A stretch of 64,000 bases of DNA from Cryptomeria japonica (GCF_030272615.1 NC_081405.1:610068065-610132064), one strand, 5' to 3'; shown: positions 23,365-35,880, counted from the stretch's first letter. A program made the numbers and translations. Notes: generated from the letters alone by a model not told the origin.

Positions 23365-23930
23365 ATGAAGTGACTTGTCTTTATAATTTTTTCTGGTTTT
23401 TTAAGGGTTAGAGGGATCGGGGAAGCACCTTCTAGGAACCATGTTATGGATCCATTAGATGATACTAGAATTCATATAGAGTCATATGAAGTAGCCAAGA
23501 AAATGGCTGAGGATGTATATGTGAAGATGAAGGGTAGGATATAGATGATATGGATGAGGAAACACAAGAAATGGTAGTTGAACATGTCAAAAAATATCCC
23601 ACTGTGTTAAAGGCCCTTGATATTAATGAATATGATAGAAGTAAGGAACAACAGACATCCTATAAAAAGAAGGAAAATCTTGCTAACATAAAGATTGAAT
23701 TGGTATATAGATTTAAGGATTGGAGAACACCATATAAAGAGCCATCCCAGGATAAGGAATTTTATCTGCTAACTGGAGAAAATGAAGAGACCCTTTTAGT
23801 GGGGAAAATTGTACAAGCAACTGCCTCTAGAATCCTAAATAATCATAGAAAAGTTGCTTCCATACAAAGGGCTATTTTGAGGGCTGGAAGGGTTTACAGT
23901 CGTAGAGAATTGTTAACCCCTCTAGAAGAT
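23365..23930 (+). pseudogene. SPT6: SPT6-derived pseudogene, repeat unit 2
   Basis: 566-bp tandem copy of unit 1 (ATGAAG at 22798, 23365 and 23931). Frame from 23550 reads MDEETQEMVVEHVKKYPTVL, then FKDWRTPYKEPSQDKEFYLL without the stop of unit 1. A frameshift near 23520 and a stop right after the initial MK break it. A stub of a third unit (23931-23955, ATGAAGTGACTTGTCTTTAT) follows before the sequence diverges, so the array once had at least three units to the right of Copia-1. Confidence 0.75.
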
Positions 23931-23955
23931 ATGAAGTGACTTGTCTTTATAATTG

Positions 23956-24832
23956 GAAGTCGTAGAATGGAGAGGTTAAGGAGGTTGAGGATCCATATTT
24001 TTCCAAAGAGGATACCATTCAACAAAGTGAATGAGTTGCTAATTCCCTACTATTCGATAAGGGAATTCAAGCTAATTCAAGCTAATAATTTGGTCACAAT
24101 TTGATTACTAGTTCCTAATGCCCTACTATTTAGCAAGGGAATTAGAGATAATAATTTGGTCAGAATTTTCTTAACGGAGTAACTCAGGATTCATGTAGCA
24201 GGGAACTGAGGCCCCAATAGGGGTAGCTCAAGGTCATCTAACTTTTCTGTCCCTACATAGGGAGGGGATGACTGGGGATGAAGCTACGGAGACTACCCAC
24301 CTATATAACCTAGCTCCCCACTTCTCTGCACTCTACCCAGGCTCCCTCCTTATTGTTCCTATTCTTACTATAGGAATACAGAGGATTTGGACAGTATGCC
24401 ATCTAGGCAAGGGACATTCCCATCTATTCTTTCTATAGGAATATAGACATAATACAATCTCATGCCCCTAATATTATAAAGGGAGGTGTTAGGAACCTCT
24501 TTTTATGGAAGTTTTTCAGACAAATGCAAAAACTAAAAGTAAACTTAAAAGATTTAGCTAGCCCAAAAAGCAAAGGCCATATAATTGTAGGACCATTTCA
24601 TTCAAATTAAATTCCAATTCATCCAAACTTAAAGCAAAGGCCCTACTATTCTATGGGGCCATTTACCAAGAATTAAAGCTACTTACAACTAGAAATAAAG
24701 TGAACAAGAGAATGCAAGGAAAGCAAAGGAACTTGCAACAAAATCTTGATGACAAGAACAAAAGGACCAACCTCTTGTACAGTTGTTGCCGAGAATCTAT
24801 CTGTAGCAATTGTGACTGCTTCCTCCCAATTT
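23956..24832. other. Unclassified spacer with short local duplication
   Basis: No gene recognised. A block around 24046-24105 (CCTACTATTCGATAAGGGAA ... AATAATTTGGTCAC) is repeated with changes at 24121-24170. A GC-richer stretch at 24200-24360 is not coding. Minus-strand reading near 24770-24830 gives short open sequence without a known match. Confidence 0.3.
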
Positions 24833-24837
24833 TTGCA

Positions 24838-25622
24838 TGTTGGTATTTTGGATATGTTGATATGGTTTTGTCATTGATGTCAACACTTATCAATACTGGC
24901 CAAATTGGTTATGTTCACCGGCAAGCAAGAGACTTATGCACAGTCACTGATATTTGGTTTACCGTCAAGTTATATTGTTCACCGACACTTGGAATCACTT
25001 GGAGACTAGTTGGTTATGTTGAAAATATTGTTTGGACACTTTGTTTTGGTGATTTGTTCATTGGCTTATTCAGGTTTTCATATTTGCTATTACCCGTAAA
25101 TAGGTCCAAGATATACATCAACAGGCTTATCTATTCCAGATCAGCATGACACATCAAGAATATAATTTGTTGCTATTGTAAATGCATTGAGCTAACATCA
25201 TGCATCGGATATTGTTTCATTTATAATTGATTTAATTGTAATACCTTTTAGTGAGCGGACCTACTCAATTGGTCTTAGGTTATGGTATAAATGTAAGATC
25301 TCATTTGTGAGATTAAGATATGAAAAGGAAAGAGATTGTAATAAGGTATATGAGAAAATAAGCAATGCTATACATGCAGACATCATTTGAAGGTTGAAGG
25401 AAGGTTTTCTGAAGGCAATCAGAACTAAACCTGTACTGAATCCAGCATATGAAGATGCTATTTTATGTAGTACATTATCATTGGATTTAATCATCCAATT
25501 GTAGTCAGTGTGACTCTCATTTTGTGATTGAGCAGTGAGCTCTAGGTGCTTGGCCTTTCTACATGTCCAGACCCCCTATTGTACACACATACTATCTGTA
25601 CTAGTATCATATCATTGTGAAG
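24838..25622 (+). repeat. Copia-3 5' LTR, 3'-deleted
   Basis: Aligns with the Copia-1 LTR up to ...ATCATTGTG (about 25619). It then jumps to the leader TTCTCTTTTTGCAGAAG, skipping the C-run LTR end and PBS. The end is approximate. Confidence 0.75.
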
Positions 25623-25666
25623 CCTAGTTCTCTTTTTGCAGAAGTTTAACAGCTTGAGGAGATCCA

Positions 25667-28600
25667 ATTTATTCTAACTATTTCAGGAAGAACAGACCTA
25701 AACTTGATGGAACCAACTATGGCATATGGAAGATCAGGATGGAGACACATCTGACCTACATTGGAAAAGACATATGGAAGGTTACAAAGAATGGTTATAC
25801 TACTCCTAATCAAGGTCAGCCCAATCCACCAAATCTGACTAAAGATGATGAAAATGATTGCAAAGCAAGAGAAGCACTTTTGAGCGCATTGTCAGATCAG
25901 CAAATCATGGGATTATCAGATAGGTCTACTGCTAAAGCTATTTGGGATAGATTGGAAACATTGAATGAAGGTGATGCCATAGTCAAAATTGCAAAACTTG
26001 AATCCTTCCGGGTCAAGTATGAAAATATGAAAATGGAAGAGGATGAAAGAATTTCTGCTTTTATGGAAAGAGTAAATGAATTTGTTTTGGGTATACAATG
26101 TTGCGGAGGAACCTTAAGTGAAGATGAAATTGTTTCAAAAGTTTTAAGAGAATTTCCACCAACATATAAAATGAAAGTAACTACTACAAATGAATTGAGA
26201 ACAATGCCTAATAGATCAGTAACTAGAGATACCTTGGTTGGAAAACTTTCAGCTTTTGAAATTGAGAAATTTGGTCTTGTTACTACTATAAAGATAGATT
26301 CAACTTTCAAGGCATTAACATCATCTGCATCATCATTATTTGACAAATCTGATTGGAAATCCTTTTATGTAAGAGAACTTGAAGAAAGCAGGAGAGAAAA
26401 TAAAGAACTTGAAGAACTTGAAGCACTATTTGCAAGGAAAATGCCTCAAGGTCCTATTGGAAGTAAGTATGAAGGTAAAGCACCCTTTAAATGTTTTAAA
26501 TGCAATAAGATTGGTCATATGGCATCTAGGTGTCCTGATAGGCATGCAAGGTTGAAAGAAGAAGCTAGAAGAACATACAAGCCTAACCTTGAATATCAGA
26601 GATACAAATTTAAGAAAATAGAGACAAATCTTGTTACCTTGTTGATGAAGGAGTCACTGATGATTCTGATGAGGATCCGGTAGACAATGGATGGGTTTTT
26701 GTTGCTATAATAGAAGATCAACCAACACCTACTATTCAACCGATAGAGTAGGCCCTGGCAGCTAGAATTGAAGATAAGGATGAATTGATCATTGATTCAG
26801 GATGTTCACATCATATGATTGGTGATAAAAGTAAATTCTTAACCTTTAAGGAATACAATGGAGGTCTAGTAAGATTTGGAGATGATAAAGCTTGTTTGAT
26901 CAAAGGAAAAGGCACTATATCTCTTGATGGTAAGCACAATACAGATAATGTCTACTATGTTGAAGATTTAAAGCATAATCTTTTGAGTGTTGGTCAGTTA
27001 GTTGAAAAATGATTTCAGTTACAATTCAAGAATGGTAAATGCAAAATCATGAACAAAACTAGTTTGGAAATTGCAACCGATAATCAGGCTAGAGGTAATA
27101 TCTTTCATTTGAACAATAGCGAAAAGACATGTTTGATTGCACATATTGATGAAAGTTGATTATGGCATAAGAGACTCTGTCATGTAAATTTTGATTGCAT
27201 TGTGAAAATCAGTACAACTAAGGCAATAAGAGATCTACCTAAGATTGTCAAACCCCACAATCTGGTATGTAAAGAATGTCAATTTGGAAAGCAAGTTAGA
27301 GAATCTTTTAAGAGTATTCCAGAGAAATCCAATAATGCTCTTGACTTAATTCATGATGATTTATGTGGTCCAGCAAGAAATAGAAGCTTACAAGGAGATA
27401 GATATTTTATGCTAATCATTGATGAATATTCTAGAATGTGTTGGGTTACTTTTCTCAGGGAGAAATCAGAAGCACTTGTGAAATTCAAGCTATTTAAGGT
27501 GATGGTAGAGAATGAAACTGGTAAGAAAATTAAATGTCTGAGATTAGATCAAGGAGGTGAATTCACATCTAAGGAATTTAATACATTTTGTTAAGTGAAT
27601 GGAATTAGAAGATAGTTGTCAGCACCCCAGACACCCCAACAAAATGCAGTTGTAGAGAGGAAAAACAGAACCATCTTGGATGCAGCTAGAAGTATGTTAT
27701 CAGAAGAAAATCTACCACATGTATACTGGAGAGAAATAGTGAGTACAATGGTTTACACATTCAACAAAGTTCACATCAAAGGTGAAACTGGTAAGACCCC
27801 TCATGAATTATGGTTTGGTATTACTCCTACTCTTAAATATTTCAGAATATTTGGAAGTAAATGCTATATTAGAAGAGATGAGTATATTGGCAAATTTGAT
27901 TCTAGAAGTGATGAAGGAATATTTCTTGTTTATTCATCTAAAAGAAAAGAATATAGATGTTTTAACAAGAGATTGCAGAAAATTGTTGAGAGCACAAATG
28001 TGAAGATCGATGAACAATTTAGAGGAAATTCAAGGTACATAGACTCTGAACTGGCAACAGAGATACTAAAAAATGAACCTATATTGAATACATTGGTACA
28101 TAATGAAGATCTAGTTACACTGACATCATTTAAAAATTCCACAGTAACTGAGGAACAACAACAAACAAAGACACCCCCATATGTAAGATTGAACCACTCT
28201 GAAGATCAGATAATTGGGAACAAGTATCAAGGAGTCACGACTAGAGGAAGACTAGAAAATGAAGAGGTATGTCTTATTTCTCAAATTGAACTAGCATCAG
28301 TTAATGAGGCATGTGAAGATAACCACTGGATTAAAGCTATGGAAGAAGAATTAGAACAAATTGAAAAGAATAGCACATGGACATTAGTTCCCCGACCTAA
28401 AGACAAAAATGTGATTGGAACAAAATGGGTATTTAGAAACAAACTTAATGAAGATGCTAAACTAATTAGAAATAAAGAAAGACTAGTGTGTAAGGGATAT
28501 TCACAGAAAGAAGGAATTGATTATAATGAAACCTTTGCACTGGTAGCTAGAATTAAGGTAGTCAGATTATTTTTGGCTTTTGCAGCACAAGAACTACAAA

Positions 28601-29821
28601 GTAGATCAGATGGATATTAAATGTGCATTTCTGAATGCAGATCTTGAAGAACAAGTTTATATTGAACAACCTGATGGATTTTCTTTGACAGATGACAAAG
28701 ATATGGTTTGCAGGTTAAGGAAAGATTTGTATGGGTTGAAGCAAGCTCCAAGAGCTTGGTATGCTAGATTGGATAAGTATCTTTTGAAGATTGGTTTTTC
28801 TAAAGGTAATGCTAACAGTAACCTATATTACAAAGTGACTAACGATGACATATTGGTTACAAAAGTTTTTATTGATGATATAATCTTTGGAGGAGAAGAT
28901 AGATTATGTAAAGACTTTTCTAATGAAATGCAGCAAGAATTTGAAATGTCTATGATTGGAGAGATAAAATTCTTTTTAGGATTGCAGATTTCACAAACTA
29001 ATAAAGGTATATTCTTGAGTCAATCTAGGTACTTGAAGGAGTTACTAAAGAAATTTGGTATGGAGAACTCTAAATCGGTAAGCACACTTATGACTACAAC
29101 CGACAAATTATCACCAAGGGATGAATCAACACCTATTAATCTGACTAGGTACAAGTCTATGATAGGAGGTTTACTGTATTTAACACAAACAAGACCTCAT
29201 ATTATGAATGCAATATGTATTGTTTCAAGATTTCAAAGTAATCCTAAAGAAAATCATGAATCAACAGTAGAAAGGATTTTCCAGTACTTACAAGGCACTA
29301 CAAATCTTGGCTTATGGTATCCTAGAGATGAAAACTTTGAATTATGTGCATACACAGATCCTAATTGGGCAGGAGATGTAGATGACAGAAAAAGAAACAC
29401 CGGTGGAGCATTTTTTCTTGGTAGCAGATTAATTTCTTTGTTGAGTAAGAAACAAAGTTGTACATCTTTATCAATAGCAGAATCAAACTATGTTGCAGCA
29501 ACAACTAATTGCACATGAGTATTATGGCTTAAGAAAATGTTGAAATATATAAAGGTAAAATGTAAGGAACCTATAACTATCTATTGTGATAATACAACAA
29601 CAATTGATATATCTAAGAATCCGGTACTACATTCTAAAACTAAACATGTTTCTATCAAACTGAATTTTCTAAAAGAGAATGTTGAAGCCAAAGAAGTGAA
29701 ATTGGTTTAGGTGAATACTAAAGAGTAGATTGTAGATATTTTTACTAAGCCTTTGCCTAAGGAGACTTTTGAATATCTCAGAGATCAACTTGGGGTTATA
29801 CCCCCACTGGTAGAGACCTAG
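25667..29821 (+). pseudogene. Copia-3 gag-pol polyprotein relic
   Basis: Encodes, in order, gag (from about 25667; the start codon is ATT where relatives have ATG, first Met at 25739), an intact CCHC knuckle CFKCNKIGHMASRC (near 26494), protease IIDSGCSHHMIGD (26791), GAG-pre-integrase (27150), integrase with DDLCGPARN and RLDQGGEF (27355-27560), RT (28320-29060) with intact FIDDIIFGG at 28868, and RNase H with YTDPNWAGD and DIFTKPLPKETFEY (29350-29800). Defects: frameshifts near 26620 and 28580; stops at PIE*AL, VEK*FQ, ES*LWH, FC*VNG, RR*LS, CT*VLW, LV*VNT and KE*IVD. Four of these eight are TAG where relatives read Gln. The protease, knuckle and RT active sites survive. Confidence 0.9.
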
Positions 29822-29984
29822 TTAGTTGATGTTTATCATCAACTAGCAGAATTAACAGAGAAATCTTTTATCTGGCTTTGATGAGGAGAACTACTTCTCA
29901 AGGGGAGGAGTTGGTATATTGAATGAGTTGGTATTTTATGATATGTTCTTTGAATATTTGTATTTTGTTTTATATTTCTTTGGC

Positions 29985-30205
29985 ATTTGATGTCAAAGGG
30001 GGAGAGATTGATATGGAAAAACACATGGAAAACACATATTATTCCTAGGGGGAGAGACTTTATCCCTTGGGGAGAGATATTATGTATTTTGATTTCTGGC
30101 TATGATCTCTTTGGGAGATTGTTGGTTTTTACTTTTTGGCATTTCTGTTTTGGCACTTTGATAGTTTTCCCATCTTGTGTTGCCATCAATTCCAAAGGGG
30201 GAGAT
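29985..30205 (+). other. Copia-3 multiple polypurine tracts
   Basis: TGTCAAAGGGGGAGAGATTG (29991), TAGGGGGAGAGAC (about 30047) and CCAAAGGGGGAGAT (30192-30205, at the LTR edge). The same motif series as in the other Copia elements, at similar spacing. Confidence 0.75.
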
Positions 30206-30429
30206 TGTTGTTATTTTGGATATGTTGATATGGTTTTGTCATTGATGTCAACACTTATCAATACTAGCCAAATTGGTTATGTTCACCTACAAGCAAGTGG
30301 CTTATGCATAGTCACCGGTATTTGGTTTACCATTATTAAGCTTTAAGTTTTGGTTAAGTTAATTTTGGTTGAATTTATTGGATAACTGATTCACCCCCCC
30401 CCCCTCTCAGTTGTCTCCAGGACCTAACA
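30206..30429 (+). repeat. Copia-3 3' LTR, internally deleted
   Basis: 224 bp against about 1.07 kb for the family. It keeps the first ~140 bp (TGTTGTTATTTTGG... CACCGGTATTTGGTTTACC) and the last ~80 bp with the C-run and GGACCTAACA. Followed by TTGCA. Confidence 0.85.
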
Positions 30430-30489
30430 TTGCACACTAAGCCCGTGTATAATGATGGTGTGTAATTACTTTTTGCTTTAAAATACCTA

Positions 30490-31350
30490 ATGTTCATTGG
30501 AATTTCGATGTCAAATATAAAATATGAAATATCAACAAAAGTTATGGCGATAAAGGGTCAAATTTTATATTGAAGAGACATAACATATCAAGAGGAACTA
30601 CACCGAGGGAAAAGACATCGAGGAAATTATGCCCATCACCTGAACACATTTTAAGCTATCCCGATGCCTGATGAGACTAGCGGGATAACTCACACCAATC
30701 AACAGGAAGAGAGGTCATCATCTTATGTTATCCCGATGAGTAAGAAGAAATCAAGTGGCTATAAAAATCATCAAACCAACATATGCCAATGGAATTCTGA
30801 TGTGAAATATAAAATCTACACTATTAACAAAATTCAACCTGATGGTAACACACAACTAGAAGCATGTGATCGAGATAGAATACACTGATGAATTCCATCG
30901 GCAAAATGCACACTAGTGGCAATGGAGAAATCTTGTATTGTCAATAGCCGATGATGCTATCAATAAGACTTATCCTACTAGACACCAGCAAATGGAAAAT
31001 GCATTAGCAAAGGTTATGGTGATAAAGGGTCAAAGCTTATGTTGAGGAGACATAATGTATCAGGAGGAGCTATGCCAAGGGAAAATACATTAGGGAAATT
31101 ATGCTCATTGCCAAAACACATTTTAAGCTATCTTGATGCCTAATGAGACTAGCGAGATAACTCACATCGATCAACAGGGAGAGAGGTCATCATTTTTTGT
31201 TATCATGATGAGTAAGAAGAAATCAAGAGGCTGTGAAAATCATCAAACCAACATATGCCGATCAACAGGTCATCAATTTTTGTTATCATGATGAGTAAGA
31301 AGAAATCAAGAGGCTGTGAAAATCATCAAACCAACATATGCCGATCAACA
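30490..31350. repeat. Complex tandem repeat block
   Basis: A ~245-bp block (GTTATGGCGATAAAGGGTCA ... CATATGCC) at about 30541-30787 recurs at 31013-31259, period about 472 bp. Its last ~85 bp (TCATGATGAGTAAGAAGAAA ... CATATGCCGATCAACAGG) is repeated once more to about 31350. No ORF of note, no TG/CA ends. Class unknown. Confidence 0.6.
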
Positions 31351-31359
31351 GGTAAAATT

Positions 31360-31625
31360 TGTGTTCATCTAGAAACTGACATGAAATTTCAACACATCTG
31401 AATTTTGATGAACACGGGGTATACTTTAAAAAAAAAAATTAATTTGACAAAGCAAAAGAAATCCCATAGCTAGTAGGAAATGTTCGTCAGTTTATCATTT
31501 GAATTCTAATGTGAAATTTTTACATGTTAGAATTTAGATGAACACGGGGTAATTTAAAAAAAATTAAAATATTTATCCGACAAAACAAAACAAATCCCAT
31601 AGCTTGTCAGAAATGCTCATCAAAA
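31360..31625. repeat. Two-copy tandem repeat, ~130 bp
   Basis: Two diverged copies, each with GATGAACACGGGGTA, then a homopolymeric A run, then AAATCCCATAGCT and a TCGTCA/CTCATCA end (about 31408-31490 and 31540-31625). Non-coding. Confidence 0.55.
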
Positions 31626-31908
31626 ATCCTCTCCATATGTAATATTGACTTTAACGTTGGGGCATAAACTCCTCTCATAATTATCTCTTTTGATACTTAA
31701 CGTTACTTAGCAAAATTTGTCTTTGCTTTGTAATTTTGGTATTTCTTTCATGGCTCATAGTAAGAGAACCTTACTAGTTGTAGTCATGGTTCTCTCTCTC
31801 TCTCATGGTCTTCCCTTTTACCTTGTCATTGAACTTGTTAGATTCTAGAGTCCACTAGGGGCTTGTCCTTGATGTCTCTTTTGAAAGTATTTCTTAACCT
31901 ATTGTAGT

Positions 31909-33050
31909 TGTAACATCATAAAATTGCACCCCTTGCAATTTTCAACTACATTTGGGTCTTCACCTTAGTGTTTGTGCCCCTCGGCCTAATCGGAGAACTG
32001 AATATGCTCATGTACATAAAAAACACATTGAAATTCAACCTTGCACTCTTCCTGCACCTTGATCATGCCCAAAAATAGGGCAAGAATAGGGCGTGGTCCC
32101 CTAGGATCCATTGGGACTAGGGAATGGTTCTCTAGGATCCCCTATTTGGGACCTCCCTTGATCCACTCTCCTTGGACCTAACTCAAATTTGAAGCAGGAA
32201 TTCCCTCCTATGTTTGCCCAAGTTGAAATATCAACTAGTTAAACCCACTAGCAAGTATATAAGAGGGATTTCCCCTCATTTGACATAACACACTATCTAA
32301 TGAAATGCTATCAAATCCATTATCAATCATTATCAAGCTTCTGAGCATTCAAGAGATCAAGAATTCAAGCATTCAAGAGAAATTTAGCATTTTCAGTCTT
32401 CCTTCAAGCTTTGGAGCAACAATAGAGACTATATTTCAAGAATTGAAGAGGAGATCACTATTCTACTTCATGAAACTCTAATTCCATGTGGAGGCAAATG
32501 AAACTTCACAAGGAGGAAATAGGTGAGCAATTGTACTTCTAAAATTAAGATTTATTCGTAGAGATGGAAAAACCCTTTTCAACATGCATAAAGTTTGGAG
32601 GACCAATAGGAGAGTGCCCCTATCCAGACACACAATACCTACAACTTTTGCCAAATTTTATAGACTAGCTCTGAACCATCTCAAATTTCTTAGATCTAGG
32701 TGCACAGTTGAATCCTGCATTTGTAGCTCACTATTTTTGCATACTTTGTCTCCATTTTCAGCACGTTGTCCTAATTCAATCAATCAACTTACAAAAGAGG
32801 GTTAATTCCATTCCAATATACTTAGTATTCAATCATTACATCTTTTGGAATTGGATCTAGTAGATTCATCCCCCTATTTTGAATGTAAAGTCTTCCGAAG
32901 TGAAAATTAGAGCCTAGTGAATTCCCTATTTTTCCAAGTGGAGAATTGGATAAGGTTTTCAAACTTTTCCAAATCAACCCTACTGAGAGCCTACTTGTGT
33001 AGCATAAAACAATAAATAAATGGATGATTTTGTGATTACCAATAATAGAT
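31909..33050 (+). repeat. Probable LTR (solo or truncated)
   Basis: Starts TGTAACATCATAAAATTGCA, a form of LTR start common in conifer Gypsy elements. A promoter-like TATATAAGAGGG lies at about 32256. The right half has the layout of a plant LTR and A-rich 3' part. I could not fix a CA end or a target duplication, so the right boundary is a guess and it may not be an LTR. Confidence 0.35.
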
Positions 33051-33072
33051 TTATGGTAGGAATTCTCCCTAT

Positions 33073-33417
33073 CTAAGTCATAGGGTGATAAATTTCAGCT
33101 AGTACTTGAATTAACTCAACATCAATAAAAATGTTTGGCACAATTAACTTAGATACACATAGATTCCAAGGGTTTAACATTGGAAATTTCCTATCATGAT
33201 TTTTATAAAAATACAAGAACAAGTCTCTACCAGTTATGGGAATCAAAGCATCTTTGCAACCTTCCATGCTATCCTTATAAACATTTTTAGCTCTAGTGTC
33301 TTCTAACCTTCGTAATGCATCTAATAGGGACTTTTGGAGTGGCCTCTTTTTCTCAACAGGGCTAGATGGTTGAGCCTTTTTGGAAAAACCCTTCTCCTTT
33401 TTTGAGCTCTTAGTCAT
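33073..33417 (-). pseudogene. Small ORF relic, unknown Lys-rich N-terminus
   Basis: Reads 114 residues from MTKSSKKEKGFSKKAQPSS at 33417 to a stop at 33073. Residues 1-45 are basic and Ser/Lys-rich; the rest looks globular (IPITGRDLFLYFYKNHDRKF, DVELIQVLAEIYHP). It may be the N-terminal part of the family seen at 114-2670. No known domain. It could be the start of an ORF carried by a lost element, or chance. Confidence 0.35.
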
Positions 33418-34568
33418 TTTAGAACCTTCACCCTTCTTAGGAATTTTTTCTTTTATATTCTACTTTAAATTTAGATAGAAATTACTCAAAAAGGCTTAGA
33501 GACAATACTTACTTGTGAATTCACTGATGATTGTGACCCTCTTTGATTTATCATAGAGCTCGTGCTATTTAATTTTCAAATTTAATGAATTTTGCAAGAA
33601 AGAATTTAGTTTTTAATGGTAGCCTACAAGATTCATTTCTCATTTAATTTGTTCATGCCATTGTATGGATCTAATAGCTCCACTACCTTTTCCAAAAAAA
33701 ATCTTGTTATGACCTATTGTTGTCACTTGCAATTAAATCATCTCTCATCTTGTCTCCATATCATAGAATCACCCTTGATGGTCTCTCTTATCATTGCAAT
33801 TTTGTGCTAACGATCACTGCATTACTGCAACCTTTCATTTATTATGTTTTTGCTTCCCACAATATTGCATATATGTTTTTACTCTTATCGCTATCACAAT
33901 AGTGCCTTTTATTAACTTCCAACATCTTGTGCTTTGGCAACAACTTCACTTCAAGCTATCGTTATATCACAACATCCTTAACTTGGTGTTATCAGTTTCT
34001 TGCGATAGTGTGATAACCTTGCGACTTAACATTTCATCACTACTTCACAATACCCTTATCTTAAGATTTCTCTCTTTCTACAATATTGTCATAACTATTT
34101 AAACTTTACTTTTGAGTGTTGTATACCAACATTTTTGTTTTAACATTATACCATTTTAGTGATACTGCGAAAACTTTGCTTCCTTTCTTTTCTTGTTGCC
34201 ATATTGCTACCCACTAAATGTGATAAAGAAAGTGTCTCGTGGGATTACAATAATTAATGATGAAGTGACATTAGACCTCCTAAAGAGCATGGTGATTAAG
34301 GTAACCAGAGACAATTAGAAAAATATGTGAGATGGGAGATGACTAATTAAGGAGGTAGCTTGAGGAGTAAAAATTTAAAACATGGTATGCAATCATAATT
34401 TTTTGCAAAGATTTTTTAGAGTTATAATAGTCACCTTGAACAAATCTTAAAAATGGGGAAGAATAGAGCGATTAACTCAAGTTCAATATGAATTCCAAAA
34501 TTTTGTGGGACAAAATCAATAAAATATATTTTCTTAATGAATGACACCTTCACATAGATGAACATGAG
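33418..34568. other. AT-rich spacer, nothing recognised
   Basis: Short open frames on the plus strand at 33616-34102 are pyrimidine-rich and hydrophobic, without motif. I see no gene, LTR or repeat. Confidence 0.3.
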
Positions 34569-34573
34569 GAATG

Positions 34574-35639
34574 TGTTAGGTCCCAGGAAGGACAATTGAG
34601 AAGGGGGTTGAATCAATTGTGAACCAGTTGTCAATAAATTATAATCCAAATGCAAGTTATTCCAATTTAAACTTAATGTCAATAAACCAAACATAAGTGC
34701 CAGTAAAATAGACTAACAGTTATAGCAGTACTAGTTTAACCTAATGTATGAAACAAAAATAGAAACAACATCCACAACACATAAAACAAAGATTTTGACA
34801 TGGAAATTGGGTAGGGGAAAAACCACAGTGGGAAACCTTACCCACAATCAAATGATATTACTGTAGATAGTATGTGTATACAAATGGGGTCTGCACATGC
34901 AGAAAGGCCAACTTCCTAGAGCTCACTGTTCAATCACAAAATCGGAGTCACATTGACTACACAATTTGATGGTTAAATCCAATGATAATGTACTACTCAA
35001 AATAGCATTTGCAATGCTGGATTTAGTACTATTTAAGCTCTAAACATGAGTGTCAAAACACCTTCATAACCTTCCTTCAATGTTTGAATAATTTCTGTGT
35101 GATTCGCAAAAAGATCTTCTTATTTTATCTCTTCAATATTTGAATACACTCATCATTACGATCTTCAATAAGATCTTATAATCATTTATACAAAACCTAA
35201 GACAAAATGAATAGGCCAGCGCACTAAAGATATTACATAAATTACAAATAAGTCTTGATGCAATACAATCATGTCAGCTCAATACATTTACCACAACAAC
35301 CAATCAATAAACAATCTCCATAATGTGTCGTGTTGTTCTGGAGTATTGGTACATAACCTAGACCTATCAGTCGGTAAAGGCAAACATGTCAACCCGATTA
35401 GACCAATAAGGAAAGCACCATAACCAAACTTCCAATCCATGTCTTCAACATAACCAAATGATCTCTAAGTTATCATCATTGTCGGTGAACAATATAACCT
35501 GCTTGTGGACACATACCGGTGACTGTGCATAAGCTACTAACTATACTGGTGAACATAATGTAAACCTCTAAGAAGAAAAGTGTTGACATCAATAAAAAAA
35601 TCAATGCAACACATGACAAAGTCATCCATAATACCAACA
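34574..35639 (-). repeat. Copia-4 3' LTR
   Basis: 1066 bp, TGTTAGGTCC on the left (plus strand) and ...AATACCAACA on the right. Uninterrupted, so it shows the pre-insertion order for both the Copia-2 target and the insertion at 40389. Confidence 0.9.
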
Positions 35640-35880
35640 ATCTCCCCCTTTGGTATTGATGGCAACACTAGATGGAAAAACATCTAAGTGCAAAAAATAG
35701 AATGCCAAAACCAGTAAAGGAATCAATCTCCCAAAGATAGATCAATACAAAGTTTTGTAATAGAAATAAAAACCAAAACCAAAATTACATATATCCAAAG
35801 AGTATATCTCTCCCTCAATGAATAATCTCTCCCCAAAGGAATAATGTTTTTCCATACATATCTCTCCCCCTTTGACATAA
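35640..35880 (-). other. Copia-4 multiple polypurine tracts
   Basis: Plus-strand reading: ATCTCCCCCTTTGGTATTGA at the LTR edge, CTCTCCCCAAAGG near 35828, TCTCTCCCCCTTTGACATAA near 35861. Minus-strand AAAGGGGGAGA series as in the other Copia elements. Confidence 0.75.

Larger units (their letters stand above)
24838..30429 (+). mobile_element. Copia-3, Sirevirus-like element
   Basis: Plus-strand Copia bounded by a perfect TTGCA duplication (24833-24837 and 30430-30434). The LTRs start TGTTGGTATTTTGG and TGTTGTTATTTTGG; the 3' LTR ends AGGACCTAACA. The 5' LTR has lost its last ~250 bp together with the PBS, and the 3' LTR has an internal deletion leaving 224 bp. Between them is the most complete gag-pol of the window. 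Multiple PPT-like tracts precede the 3' LTR. Confidence 0.9.

Noticed and set aside
22798-23939. Functional SPT6 gene or paralogue
   Set aside because: Only about 150 residues are present, with in-frame stops, a frameshift and tandem duplication.
24700-25149. 149-residue plus-strand ORF across the Copia-3 5' edge
   Set aside because: It crosses from spacer into the LTR and its frame has no relation to any family protein.
33616-34102. Overlapping small plus-strand ORFs
   Set aside because: Low-complexity pyrimidine-rich reading in three overlapping frames without motif or homologous copy in the window.
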